Notes: a model not told the origin generated them from the sequence alone. A stretch of DNA of 64,000 bases from Periplaneta americana (GCF_040183065.1 NC_091124.1:96862501-96926500), one strand, 5' to 3'. Positions 1 to 10,730 are shown, counted from the first letter of the stretch. Numbers and translations: made by a program.

Positions 1-1301
1 GCATTTAATTATAAATTAATGATAGCTGATATCGAAAATAATTACTATATAGTCATTCTGTATTTGTATAAATATTCAAAGTTGTGTGCATTATTTCCTA
101 ATATTTTGTTGTCTGAATTAGTTAAATTACGAATGCATAATTTATAAGTTTATTATAACAGTAAAAATTTACATATGAACAAGTACGATTGTGTCATAAG
201 ACCATTCCTCCTATTAGTGAAATGTATTTATATTAATAATTTACTCACGATTTAAATATATAGTCTAAATTATATTTCATTATAAAGTTTACAATACAAA
301 TATTTAAACTAGGCTAGCGGCGTCACCAATTAGCCTATATTAAGGCCTATTTGTACAACATCTTAGAGTAGTAAAAAACTGAAATATTACTAAGAAAATA
401 ATTGTTTTACTAATAATTCATAGTATGATTAAAGTAGCTTTATTTTAGAGTAGGACCGCATCTGTTGCAAAAAAAAGTTAGAAATTAAATACTGACTGTG
501 AAATTTTTCTGGAAGCGAAAATGCTTACGGATAATAAGCTATGAATGCAATTTTACGAGTAATTTCTGATGGAGCATGATAAATAATTATCTTTGGAACT
601 AGTACGCATATTATATTGTGTGATAGAATGGAAATATATGAACACAGTACCTTTTAATTGCAAGGTAAACAATGATAAATTAATGTGAGATATCTAATTC
701 AGCTAGAATTGTGAAGTCGGTAAGTTTATAAACTAATTAACAAAAATAAAAAGGGATAAAATTATATAATAACGATAATGATAGCATAATAATAAGAAAA
801 CCGAACATAATCTTCGAAATTGAGAATAAGAAGACTCGCTTTTTTAATGATGAATCTATGTTGGAACATGGAGTTATGTTAACTGAATAAGCTTAAAATA
901 ATTAAATATAGGTACAAAAGAATATATATGCTAATAACATGGATACATTTATCCAAATCTGGGAGAAACATAAAAAGAACTCGGGAAAGTAGAACAGAAA
1001 AGATTGAACGATATCAAACAGATTAGTGTTTCAGAAAACAGCACACACAGACTCGATCACTGTCCCTTGAAACAGGGCTTTGAGGTAAGATTTGTCTCTG
1101 ATCAAAAGCAAACCAAAATGGAAATTATTTATAAATAGCAATAGTGGCAGTACGAGTAGTATTCGCATTATTGTTATTAAGTCGTATTATTATATTATTA
1201 AAAAAATTAACCATATTTTCGAAAGCAATACGTAAAAATTTACATGCTCTAGTTTTTTAAAATGTTTTTTGTTTCAATATATTTACCATGAAAAGCGTAT
1301 A
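1..1301. other. AT-rich non-coding stretch
   Basis: I see no gene, transposase fragment or tRNA here. The sequence is AT-rich with stops in all frames and short A and T runs. It ends at the terminus of a mariner-type foldback element. Confidence 0.6.
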
Positions 1302-2186
1302 CAGGGTGTTAAAAATGTATCCAATATTTTAGGAACTCCTAGTATGCATCAAAACAAGAAAAAAAATTCTAATAACCTTGGGTCCAAACAACACATACTT
1401 TCTGACATCTGAACACTTGTTCGTACGAGGTGCTCAATGTGACGTCCATTTATGGCAGTTCCTCTCCCCTTCGACATAAGTGACCACCCACTCTTTGAAA
1501 TTGACCTGGTTGTTCGTGATAACCCAAAGTCTAAGGGATATAGATTTGGGGAACAAGCAGGCCAAGGTGTGGGGCCTCCCCAATCAATCCAGCGGTCCTG
1601 AAGTGTCAGCGTTAGGTGTTCACGCTCACAGCGGAAAAAAAATGTACTGGTATGCCATCATACATGAACCACATCTGCAGTCTTTGCTGACATGGCACAT
1701 ACTCCAGCAAGGTAGGCAATACGTTAATAAGAAAGTCCTGATAATGAGCCCCAGTTAATCTCTGTGGTAGCACGTATGGCCCTTAATCTATCGCCAAGAA
1801 CGCCTGCCCATACGTTGATTGAAAATCGGTGCTGATGCCTTTTCATCTGCCCAAACATGATAATTACGAAAATTCACAACACCATCTCTGCTGAACCCCG
1901 CTCATATCCGCAACCAAACTTTGGTTTACAGTATTCCTTGCGACGTATCAATATTCCATGCCAGGAGTGTCAACTACGGTATGATTATTTGGTAGTCTGT
2001 TGTAACTTATTGTAGGGCAGAAAAATGCATTGCTATGAATGGACATCACATTGAGCACCTCCTATGAAGAAGTGTTCAGATCTCAGAAAGTATGCGTTGT
2101 ACGACACATGTTTATTAGATATTTTTTCCTTGTTTGGTGCATACTATCACCTCCTAAAATATTGGATACTTTTTTTTAACACCCTG
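1302..2186 (-). mobile_element. Mariner-type (DUF4817 class) foldback element, copy A
   Basis: The ends are inverted copies: the left begins CAGGGTGTTAAAAATGTATC and the right, read in reverse complement, begins CAGGGTGTTAAAAAAAAGTATC. The similarity continues for roughly 160-170 bp per arm, with divergence. Between the arms lies a decayed transposase on the minus strand. A second, shorter copy lies at 3560-4256, so this is a family. I could not define a clean target duplication. Long arms like these are unusual for mariner elements, whose TIRs are often near 30 bp, but are seen in some insect relatives. It is defective. Confidence 0.7.
1480..1990 (-). pseudogene. Decayed DUF4817/mariner-type transposase (C-terminal half)
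   Basis: The minus strand in broken frames gives FSINVWAGVLGDRL followed by DRWIDWGGPTPWPACSPNL and then YPLDFGL. These match from memory the block of insect DUF4817-type mariner transposases that reads NVWAG-I-GDRLIGPY and then DRWIGRGGP--WPPRSPDLNPLDF. The second block holds the catalytic region around the last acidic residue. Stops and frameshifts separate the blocks, so no protein could be made. The family call is firm; the exact lineage is not. Confidence 0.65.
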
Positions 2187-2787
2187 CATATAAACCTGTT
2201 CTCAGGATACTTAAAGAGATCATTTGAATATCGTCTTCAGTTTACTAGCATATAAAATTTTACCATAATGATTTAGGTGCTATCTTTCTCTCCTCCTTCC
2301 GTCTTTTTTATTGTGCAGTTTTATCACCACATGTATTTGACAGTAATCAGGAACAGCTTTTCATTTACTAAATTGACGTGAGATAATTATTGTGTAAGAT
2401 TAGTTGAAAATAGATTTATGGGAATGTATTTCATACGAGAAAGCATCAAACTTATGTCGCCTTTTGACATTTCAACTTTACTGAGGTATCTACACGCTTG
2501 TAGACAATACTACATTGCTTTGTTGGAAATGTTTTTTAATTATAACTTACGTTCAAGCAACATTTCGGCCACCGGCGTGGTCTATGGACAGTGAAGGAAT
2601 TAGTACTATGGGCTGAGTTCGGATGTGGATTAGGAAACCGGTTGAGTTTCGTACGAGATTTTCGCTGTGAGGAGAATGTGCAGTCCTATGATAAATCTTC
2701 GGAATCATCTCGCAAAAGTGCCATCTTCTATTACTAAATACATAGACACTACATAACCGCTTAGTATGTAGTATATATTTATTTAAC
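2187..2787. other. AT-rich spacer
   Basis: No element ends, coding similarity or tRNA-like sequence seen. A minus-strand open frame at 2553-2918 is mostly the antisense of the LINE that follows and is not counted as a gene. Confidence 0.5.
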
Positions 2788-3202
2788 CTCTGGAGTCTCA
2801 CTTGGAGAGAGGAACAGAGATTGAGGGTGTTTGAGAATAAGGTGCTTAGGAAAATATTTGGGGCTGAGAAAGATGAAATTAAAGGAGAATGCAGAACTGC
2901 ACGCATTATATTCTTCATATAATATATTTGGTAATATTAAATTCAGACGTTTGAGATGAGCAGGACATGTAGCACGTATGGGCGAATCCAGAAATGCATA
3001 GTGTTAGTTGGGAGACATAAGGGGAAGAGACCTTTGGAGATCGAGACGTAGATGTGAGGATAAATTAAAATGGATTTGTGGGAGGTGGAATATGATGGTC
3101 GGGACTGGACTAATCTTGATTAGAATAGGGACCGATTGTGAGCTTATGTGAGAGCCGCAATGAACCTCCGGGTTTTCTAAAAGCCATTTGTAAGTAAGTA
3201 AG
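2788..3202 (+). mobile_element. 5'-truncated LINE, C-terminal end of ORF2
   Basis: Plus-strand reading across frameshifts gives REEQRLRVFENKVLRK, then RRLR-AGHVARMGESRNA, then NIKMDL-EV-YD-RDWTNL-like text, ending in a short tail of GTAA repeats. This is the C-terminal end of a non-LTR reverse transcriptase that is very common in cockroach genomes, as I remember it. A longer relative sits at 8546-9148 with the same 3' tail. Only the last 130 or so codons remain and several stops interrupt them, so this is a dead 5'-truncated copy. Confidence 0.75.
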
Positions 3203-3559
3203 AGGTAAGACCATCAGGTCTTCTGTTTCCATTTATCGGGTGATTAGTACTATAATATCACGAATACAATTAAAATTATTTTAATTAATATTACATTAAC
3301 AATTACAATAGAAACAGAGTACTAAAACATTGCTCGATTGATAAGGACTAAACGATGTACTGAAGAATTTAAAAAGAGAAAAAAATAGTTACTGAAGTAT
3401 AAATTAAACGTAGAATAGCTATGTTATAAGGATGAAATTATTGAAGATAGAAGTATTTTGTGCTGGAATAAGAGAACTATTTTCAAGAGAAATGTCTGAA
3501 CGAGTCTATGACTTCAGTCTTGTACTCTTCTCTGTCTTTTAAGGAATACAGTTAATATA
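3203..3559. other. Spacer without recognisable features
   Basis: Nothing supported here. AT-rich sequence runs up to the end of the next foldback element. Confidence 0.5.
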
Positions 3560-4256
3560 CAGAGTGTTAAAATGTATCCAATACTTTAGGAGGTGATAGT
3601 ATGCATCAAAACAACAAATTAATGTCTAATAATCATGGGTCCTGCACTATATACTTTCTGAGATCTGAACACTTGTTCATAGGAGGTGTTCAATGTGACG
3701 TCCATTCATGGCAATGCATTTCTCTGCCCTACAATATAGCAGACTACCAGATAATCATACCGTAGTTGACACCTCTGGCATGGAATAATGATACGCAGCA
3801 AGGAATACTGAAAACAAAAGTTTGGTTGCGGATATGAGCAGTGTTCAGGAGAGATGGTGTTGTGAATTATCGTAATCAGTATGTGTAGGTTGATGAAAAT
3901 CTCAATGCAATTGAAGAAACAAGGCATCAGCACCGATTCTCAATCAACTTATGAGCAGGCGTTCTTAGTGATAGATTAATAGGACCATACGTGCTACCAC
4001 AGAGATTAACTGGGGATCGTTATCAGGACTTTCTTATTAACGTAATAAAACAAATTTCAAAGAATGCGTGATTCCTTACGTCAAAGGGCAGAGGAATGCA
4101 TTGCCATGAATGGACATCACATTGAGGACCTCCTATAAACAAGTGTTCAGATCTCAGATAATATGTGTTGTAGGACCCATGTTTATTAGACATTATTTTC
4201 TTGTTTTGATGCATACTATCAACTCCTAAAATATTGGATACTTTATTAACACCATG
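3560..4256 (+). mobile_element. Mariner-type foldback element, copy B (deleted)
   Basis: It begins CAGAGTGTTAAAATGTATCC and ends with the inverted counterpart (GGATACTTTATTAACACCATG), and TA flanks both sides, as expected for Tc1/mariner insertions. The arms match those of the element at 1302-2186 closely, including the ATAGTATGCATCAAAACAA segment. The core at about 3870-4050 carries a plus-strand transposase remnant (HRFSIN, then a decayed GVLSDRLIGPYVLPQRLTGD) but lacks the C-terminal catalytic block. It is an internally deleted copy in the opposite orientation to copy A. Confidence 0.7.
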
Positions 4257-4489
4257 TAGATCCTTGTTTGTAGATAACTTCTCAGTTTCCTATGTCTTGT
4301 GTGTTGTCTACATTCGGGGCAGTCCGAAACTTATTGATTTTCCCCTGTAAACCAGTTTATGATTTTACTATCTTGTCGTTAGGTGGTAGACTTGTGTTGT
4401 GCTAACATAATAAGGTGGATTGCTACTTTTTAACGCCAAATGTTGATCTCTTGGTTCGAGGTTATGATCGGACATGATTTAGAATCCTG

Positions 4490-4680
4490 CTTGATTGCTC
4501 ACATGGTTGGGTTCCTAAAGAAGTTTTAAGTTTTTCCCAGTTCTAAGGCGAATGTAAGGTAAATAATGCGGAATTTTCGGCCTCCTTTTCCTAAAATAAC
4601 ATTCTGCTGTCAGTTCCACCGAAACTAATAAACCTCGCACTAGATGTTATCGCGAAGTAATTGATTAGAAGTACATACTA
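4490..4680 (+). mobile_element. Highly decayed SINE (same family as 8253-8505)
   Basis: The order of short blocks (GGTTGGGTTCCTAAAG, TTTTTCCCAGTTCTAAGGCG, AATGTAAGGTAA, then CTAATAAACCTCG and TTATCGCGAAGTAA) follows the body and 3' end of the tRNA-derived SINE seen intact at 45173-45430 (minus strand). The tRNA-like head is unrecognisable. The copy is old. Confidence 0.45.
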
Positions 4681-5607
4681 TCTATTTTTTTGTTAGGAGA
4701 AACGTCGAGGCCTGCTGGAGTTGAAGCTTGAAGCACTAGGGCGCTCATCAGTTCCAATCAAACCTCTCATTCATCAACATGCTTCGTTAAAACAAATGTA
4801 ATAAATGGTACGCGTCAAATTTACTACGTCCATGTTTCTGATTAACGAAGAAGTTGATATTTTATTCTGGTTTTAGTGCTCACACGCGTGGAACGTTTTC
4901 ATTAAGGCAGCCATAATGATGGTCGTTCCTCATTCAGTGGAGCTCAGCTCTGCGAGTGACAGGCAGACTGCCCGCTGCTCGCTCGTCGGAATTAATATAG
5001 TGTAAATAAAAACTGTTTCCGAATCAATGTGAACGGATTGATATATTTTAGTTCCTGCCCCAGCCATACAAAACAGAATTGACAGTAACATGACGTACAA
5101 TACATGCACCAGAATCAATGCAGCTTAGATAAAAATGCGATCATAAATCTGTGTGAACAATTTGGTGTAAATATTTATACAGGAGAGCTGTTTCTAATTC
5201 ACTATCACAATATTTTTTTTACGTTCATGGGTTTAACAGCAGCTCTCCAAATGAGAAGGGCCTCAGTGTTCGATACATTGTATGAAATTTGCAAAACGCC
5301 AGGCAGCTCTGAAGTAGGCCTCCCCACTATTGTTCCTAATTCAAACTGTAGGATTATCAAAACATATCGTAAGTGCACAATGTAGATAAAAAAGTTTTGT
5401 TCTTATAGCTTTTGATATGTTTCGCATAACGTGAAATTCCCTAATGTCACGCAATAATATAATAAACAAAATTATCATTTTCCAAAATACAACGAAAGGA
5501 ACTTGGGGATATTCACATACTTGTCAGGATGAGAAAAAAAAACCTTACTACTAAAAAGAAAGGAATTGAGACATAATACTGAACAGGTTGTTAAGACCCT
5601 CGACATA
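4681..5607. other. Non-coding, two unsupported small open frames
   Basis: A 62-codon minus frame (4930-5118) starts with a hydrophobic run that could mimic a signal peptide, and a 93-codon plus frame covers 5104-5385. I recognise neither, they overlap on opposite strands, and there is no sign of splicing or conservation. I treat both as chance. Confidence 0.4.
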
Positions 5608-5705
5608 CAGAGTGATTCAAAACCTCTGCGACAAAATCTGAGAGGATATAGATTTAACATTAAGGAATCCTTTTTGTTAAACAACCTATGTCTTTTGACG
5701 CGTCG

Positions 5706-7170
5706 CACAGTGGTCCAGAATCCATATTTAGGAGGACAGAAGTAGAAAAATGGCATGTAAAAATGAAATAAAACCCTTAAATTATTTTTCCTATATAACT
5801 GAGAAACACTGAATTGATAATCTTAATCAGCGGAGGTGGCTGCAGAGCGAGATAAGAGGCCGGTAACATGCCACATTTTGCCACCCAGCATTCTTACTCA
5901 GCAAGTGCCGCTAGTCTGCTGTTTCCTTGTGTTGTAACTCGGTTGTAAGTGGTCCATTCCATTCGTATTTGGTATCAACATGTCAAGTAGTTCTTTAGGT
6001 ATGTAACACTGTTTGGTTTTGTTACATTTAATATTATCATAGCATGCCAAAGTAACATGAATGGACAAGGGACAAAATATAAATGTAACCACTGAGAGCA
6101 GACTTGGCTAAGGTAGAGAAAAAGACATCCTTTGTTCCGTCCCAAAATGATTTTTTTTCACCTCCTGGACTATTTAACTCTATTTTAAGTGAAGTCTTAA
6201 GGTGTGCAGATTTGCAGAAGTAATAAATTATGTGCAATATTCTTTCCAGGTGCAGTAGTGCAATTTTTCTCGATTACAGTTATTTAAATATATGTGTGAA
6301 TCGAATCTGCTTCCAAAGTACAATTCAGCGAATTCAAGAAGGCAGCTTGTTAATTATGTATCAAATAAGCTTCCCGAGTGCCCAAAAGGTGCAGTAGTAC
6401 CTAAAATATTACATTTTCCCCATAAGATAATTTATTCTTGGAGAGCAAGAGGATAAAGAATATGAGTTTTCTTTTTATCGAAATGAACATTGTCTTGGTG
6501 AACTACTTATTAAATTAGGTTCTCTTCGTGTTAGTAATGAAAATTTAGAGAAACCTTACCCCTGGAAAAAGTCATGCCTGCCCAAGAAAGCTTTTTCATT
6601 ACAGCAAGTATGAGGTCGAATCAAAAACTATCAGAGAATTAGAGCTTGTATATAAAACAGGTTTACTACCTTTAACTACTGTATAAAGTTTCATAAAAAT
6701 CTGTTAGACAGAAGAAAAGTTACTAATTTTGTCTAAATGCATGCCCCTATAAGGAGCAGTTCCTCTTATACCAATCTAATCAGAGTTAGTACACAAAACA
6801 AATGTACTAAGTGTAACTGTTGTATAAAATTTCATAAAAATTTGTTATATAGAAGAAAAGTTACTAATTTTGTCTAATTGCGCCCACTGTAAGGAGTAGT
6901 TCCCCTTATTTCAACATAATCAGAGTTTGTATATAAAACATATATGCTACCTATAATTACTGTGTAAAATTTCATAAAAGACAGATGAGAGAAAAGTTAC
7001 TAATTTTGTCTAATTGCGCCCCCATATAAAAGGTAGTTCCCCTTATAACAACGTAACGGGAGCTGGTATACATGCTACCTATAACTACTATGTAAAATTT
7101 CATAAACATCTGTTAGGTAGCTGAAAAGTTATGAGTTTGTCCCGATAAATTTGTACTCTGGACCACTGTG
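5706..7170. mobile_element. Non-autonomous Transib-like transposon
   Basis: Both termini read CACAGTGGTCCAGA inward, a perfect 14-bp inverted repeat, and the element is flanked by the direct repeat CGTCG (5701-5705 and 7171-7175). A 5-bp GC-rich duplication of the CGNCG type together with CACWRTG termini is the signature of the Transib superfamily, the relatives of RAG1 (established knowledge). The first seven bases equal the V(D)J recombination signal heptamer. At a 23-bp spacing both ends carry ACA-rich 9-mers: ACAGAAGTA (5736-5744) and, on the minus strand, ACAAACTCA (7132-7140). No transposase is visible, so it would depend on a partner elsewhere. The host sequence resumes exactly across the duplication. 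Confidence 0.78.
6629..7140 (+). repeat. Four diverged tandem units of about 140 bp inside the Transib-like element
   Basis: Units begin near 6629, 6780, 6920 and 7057; each contains ACTGT-TAAA-TTTCATAAA, then GAAAAGTTACTAATTTTGTC and (in the first three) GTAGTTCCCCTTATA-like text. Spacing is 137-151 bp, and the last unit is truncated by the right end. No coding frame spans them. The array occupies the right third of the element. Confidence 0.75.
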
Positions 7171-7305
7171 CGTCGTTTCGAAGTTACCGTTGAAAATGTT
7201 TTTGCGTGGGCGTACGTCAATGTATGCGAATGTGTGCACTCCTGTTTGTTTGTTTGTTTGTTGAGATGTTTGTAAGAGATGAGAAGGGTGGTTGTTTGTT
7301 TAAGT

Positions 7306-7520
7306 TTAATGTTCAATACCTTTTTCTTTCAGTTCACTGTAATCATCAATTGAGAATGGATGTCTACACTGTCTTCCACCAATACGCCGGGGACGAAGAG
7401 CACCATAGTCTCGAAGGCGCTGATAAAGTCGAGCAAACATTCTGTAGTGACGTTGATTTCTGTTTTGAAACTGTTGTTGGTAGTATGCATGTGGAGAGCT
7501 CTTCTTCCATTTCCGCACAT
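7306..7520 (-). pseudogene. N-terminal DUF4817/HTH remnant of a mariner-type transposase
   Basis: The minus strand encodes YYQQQFQNRNQRHYRMFARL followed by YQRLRDYGALRPRRIGGRQ. From memory this is the DUF4817 helix-turn-helix region of insect mariner-type transposases (FPNRRHPDHRMFARLYQRLRETGSF-like), which recognises the TIR. It is the only coding remnant of the foldback element that holds it, and it identifies that element's class. The catalytic domain is gone. Confidence 0.6.
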
Positions 7521-7534
7521 TACCATGTCGGCTA

Positions 7535-7732
7535 AAAGCTGATTCACAATAAACCGGGAACGGAAACGACAACGAAAACGAGAACGGAAATAATGTTAAA
7601 ATAAATGCACTTAAATGTGAGCATTCACAATAGTTAATTGTAAATGCTCACATTTAAATACATTTATTTTAACAATATTTCCGTTCTCGTTCTCGTTGTT
7701 GTTTCTGTTTCCGGTTTATTGTGAACCAGCCT
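7535..7732. mobile_element. Hairpin MITE, copy 1
   Basis: Nearly the whole 198 bp is one inverted repeat: the left side has CACAATAAACCGGGAACGG and the right side CCGGTTTATTGTGAACCAGCC, meeting at a centre rich in AATTG. A second copy at 56855-57053 has the same structure and is flanked by TA. TIRs of this type with TA duplications point to a Tc1/mariner- or pogo-mobilised MITE, though the class is inferred. It carries no coding capacity. Confidence 0.8.
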
Positions 7733-8197
7733 TAACTCGGAAAAAGTGTAGACATCCATTATCAATTGATAATTAGACTGAACTGAAAGGAAAAGGTATT
7801 GAACATTAAAAGTAAACAAACAGCAATCCTTCTCGTCTCTTAGAAACATCTCAACAAACAAACACGGGTGCACACATTCGCATACATTGACATACGCCCA
7901 CGCAAAAACATTTTTAACGGTAACTTCGAAACGACGAGTCGAAAGACATAGGTTGTTTAACAAAAAGGCTTCCTTATTGTTAGACCTATCACCCCTCAGA
8001 GTTTGTCGCAGAGGTTTTGAATCACCCTGCATAAATGTACTTTTACAGAAGCAAAGTATTTGATATTATCCATTACAAATTTTTAGAATTTCTCTGTAAG
8101 GTTCTTCTTTTAGTACAGGAAAACAGGCAAATTAATACTTCAGTGTGTTCTGATACAAATTTTCATTTATAAGTTATGTATTTCAAACTTATGTCAG

Positions 8198-8198
<1 letters not shown>

Positions 8199-8244
<46 letters not shown>
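8199..8244. repeat. (ATC)n microsatellite
   Basis: About 15 uninterrupted ATC units, directly preceding a minus-strand SINE whose 3' end abuts it. Confidence 0.9.
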
Positions 8245-8245
<1 letters not shown>

Positions 8246-8252
8246 TATTATT

Positions 8253-8505
8253 TTAGTTGGCGACTTAAGAACGCTGTATCAACTACTAGGTTATTTAGAG
8301 TCGATGGGATTGGTCGTAGGGAGATGATATTTGGCGAGACAAGACCGAGGATTCGCCATAGATTATCTGACATTCGCCTTACGATTAGGAAAAACGTCGG
8401 AAAAACCCAACCAACTAATCAGCCCAAACGGGAATCGAATCCGCGTCCGGGCGCAACTTCTGATCGACAGGCAAGTGCCATAGCCAACCGAGATACGTCA
8501 GTGTC
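8253..8505 (-). mobile_element. tRNA-derived SINE, family 2
   Basis: On the minus strand a tRNA-like head with a B-box-like GATTCGATTCCCGTT segment is followed by GGTTGGGTTTTTCC and a body ending TAGTTGATACAGCG and a short tail. The same layout occurs at 45173-45430 and, without the head, at 41131-41318. The A and B boxes of the head would serve as an internal pol III promoter. The copy is diverged by many substitutions. Confidence 0.75.
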
Positions 8506-8507
8506 TA

Positions 8508-8545
8508 TCATCATAATCATCATCATCGTCGTCGTCGTCGTCGTC
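8508..8545. repeat. (ATC/GTC)n microsatellite
   Basis: Imperfect ATC units change into GTC units. The run separates the SINE from the LINE that follows. Confidence 0.8.
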
Positions 8546-9148
8546 AGAGGTGGAAAATTTCAAATATCTTGGAGCAAAAGTAACAAATAAAAAATACACT
8601 CTGGAGGAAATTAAACGCAGAATAAATATGGGAAATGCGTGTTATTATTCGATTGAGAAGTTTTATCATCTAGTCTGCTGTCAAAAAATCTGAAAGTTAG
8701 AATTTATAAAACCGTTATATTACTGGTTGTTCTGCACAGTTGTGAAACTTGGTCTTTCACTTTGAGAGAAGAACAGAGATTAAGAGTGTTTGAGAATAAG
8801 GTTGTTAGGAAGTTACAGGAGAATAGAGAACTGCACGCATTGTATTCTTCACCTGACATAATTAGGAACATTAAATTCAGACGTTTGAGATGGACAAGGC
8901 ATGTAGTACGTATGGACGAATCCAGAAATGGATGTAGACCTACAGTGTTAGTTTGGAGGCCGGAGGGAAAAATACTTTTGAGGAGATCGAGAAGTATGTG
9001 GGAGGATAATATTAAAATGGATTTGAGGGAGGTGGGATATGATGATAGAGAGTGGATTAATCTTGCACAGGATAGGGACTGATGGCGGACTTATGTGAGG
9101 GTGGCAATGAACCTCTGGGTTTCTTAAAAACCATAAGTAAGTAAGTAA
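8546..9148 (+). mobile_element. 5'-truncated LINE, C-terminal part of ORF2
   Basis: Reading plus-strand frames gives FKYLGAKVTN, EIKRRINMGNACYYSIEK, NLKVRIYKTVILLVVLHSCE and TWSFTLREEQRLRVFENK, then a deletion and YSSPDIIRNIKFRRLRWTRH and NIKMDLREVGYDDREWINLA. This is the region after the reverse transcriptase fingers/palm through the end of a non-LTR ORF2. A 107-codon piece (8762-9082) stays open. It ends with GTAA repeats like the copy at 2788-3202. The internal deletion and lost 5' part make it inactive. Confidence 0.8.
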
Positions 9149-9457
9149 TCAATTATACTTTTGGCCGTCCTAAGTCTTTTGTCTGTGGAGAATGTGAAGA
9201 GTCGGATTCCAAAATTTTGGATGTAAAGAACACTTTTCTTGACATCTCGAAAAGGAGAAAAATTCATCAACGGAAGGAAAACGACTAGGATTACTGAAGT
9301 AAGTTTATAATATTACGGAATTGCCTTATAATCGATGTTCAGATGTAGGATAATGTGCTATTTTTGTCTGAATTTTATTTTGTGCAGATGTTTTTGTTTG
9401 TTTATGTGAGTGTTTATTGAGTGTAATTAGTTACTTATTGAGTGTAATTAGTTACCA
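9149..9457. other. Short spacer before the P-type element
   Basis: No recognisable feature except a tandem duplication of about 18 bp (GAGTGTAATTAGTTAC) at 9418-9456, right at the P-element insertion site. Confidence 0.5.
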
Positions 9458-10031
9458 CAAGGAAGGGCTGGCTCATAGCGAGTCGGAAAGTGATGCTGTC
9501 CTCCCAGCCGCTGTGACGTCATCACGGTACACTGCAAGTCTTTCGCTCGCAAATAGAACGTAAAACTCCGTTACAATAAGTGCTGGAATTATCGACCAAA
9601 TATAATATCAACTGTGGATTGATATGACCATCGTGAACACCCCCCAATAATAAGTTATAAAACTGAACCCTAGGCATATGGCCTGTTTCATTCAATATTT
9701 TTTAAACGCTAGTTGTCTTTAAAGACTTCAGTTTTAACAATTTCGTCGCTTTTCAAACTGATGTGCATGTTGAGCTATAGCTTCTTTCTTAAATATTTTG
9801 TAGTAGACTTTTATTTCCTTTCACGTGACACGTTTCCTTGCTGATTAAATTTCATATCCCAGGTCAAGGAGAGGCATTCATTCATACATGGACAAGGTTG
9901 TTATAGAGTATGGGACATGTGGACTGAAGCAGCGCGCCAGAACACATCAATGACGATAATGATAGTCTATTGTTATAATATTAGTATTGTTAAATATTAT
10001 ATTATATTATATTATATTATAAATATACGTG

Positions 10032-10391
10032 ACTGCTGGGTTTGCAGTGAAAGATCTGACCTTGGGCAAAAATCTATCAAGGAATGAATATTATATTATG
10101 TCTGGAATGGAGCGTATTAAATGGACAGACAAAATAAGAAATGAAGCTGTGCTAGAAAGAGTGGAGGAAGAAGAATAATGCTGAAACTAATCAGGAAGAG
10201 AAAACGAAATTGCCTGCGTCACTGGCTAAGAAAAACTGCTTACTGAAAGGAGTAAAGTTCGGGACAGAAGATATCAGATTATAACATTAAGATATAGGGA
10301 AGCGACTAAGAAGGCAGAAAATAGGGGAGATTGGATAATTTTGGGGTTTGCAGTGAAAGATCTGCCCTTATACAAAAAACTCTGAATGACT
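10032..10391 (+). mobile_element. LINE 3' fragments nested in the P-type element
   Basis: A short piece at 10032-10090 (GGGTTTGCAGTGAAAGATCT then a variant tail) is followed by a longer one at 10101-10391 reading GMERIKWTDKIRNEAVLERV, a GRRRYQ-like decayed stretch and GFAVKDLPL-like tail. It is the same LINE family as 47445-47850, 35564-35777 (minus) and 61785-61985 (minus). An imperfect (ATATT)n run precedes it at 9995-10021. Confidence 0.7.
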
Positions 10392-10393
10392 GT

Positions 10394-10394
10394 A

Positions 10395-10473
<79 letters not shown>
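10394..10473. repeat. (ATT)n microsatellite
   Basis: About 26 ATT units, directly at the 3' end of the nested LINE fragment, so it probably grew from the LINE tail. Confidence 0.92.
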
Positions 10474-10704
10474 TCGATAACCAATAATTTCACTCCTGGT
10501 GGAAGTGCATGAAATCAAAGGGTTTTAAATAATCAGTTAGCAAAAGGTAAACATTTGTTCCATTATTTCCATATAATGTAGTTAAGTAATAGTTAAGGAT
10601 GTACAGTGTATATTGGTGGCAGAGTAATCAATTTTCATAAGATTGGTAAATTATCAAGTACATCAACGTTATTCTTACTTTCATTCTATAATGATTCAGC
10701 TAAT

Positions 10705-10710
10705 TTTATT
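10705..10710 (-). promoter_or_regulatory. Candidate polyadenylation signal of the P-type transposase
   Basis: AATAAA on the minus strand lies about 20 bases after the transposase stop codon (10731-10733). Position and sequence fit a polyadenylation signal; use is not shown. Confidence 0.45.
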
Positions 10711-10730
10711 TTTTCACTCACCTAATGAAG

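Larger units (their letters stand above)
5608..8029 (-). mobile_element. Foldback mariner-type element, host of two nested insertions
   Basis: The left end starts CAGAGTGATTCAAAACCTCT and the right end in reverse complement starts CAGGGTGATTCAAAACCTCT. Collinear similarity between the arms runs about 300 bp once the insertions are removed: 5608-5705 plus 7176-7370 on the left, against 7735-8029 on the right. CATA lies immediately outside both ends. The core retains the N-terminal part of a DUF4817-type transposase on the minus strand. A Transib-like element (5706-7170) interrupts the left arm and a hairpin MITE (7535-7732) sits near the inner end of the right arm. Confidence 0.75.

Noticed and set aside
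4930-5118. Small secreted-protein-like frame
   Set aside because: Hydrophobic start only; no homology recognised, and it overlaps an equally unsupported frame on the other strand.
8199-8244. CRISPR-like regular repeats
   Set aside because: These and the other arrays here are microsatellites without spacers; the genome is eukaryotic.
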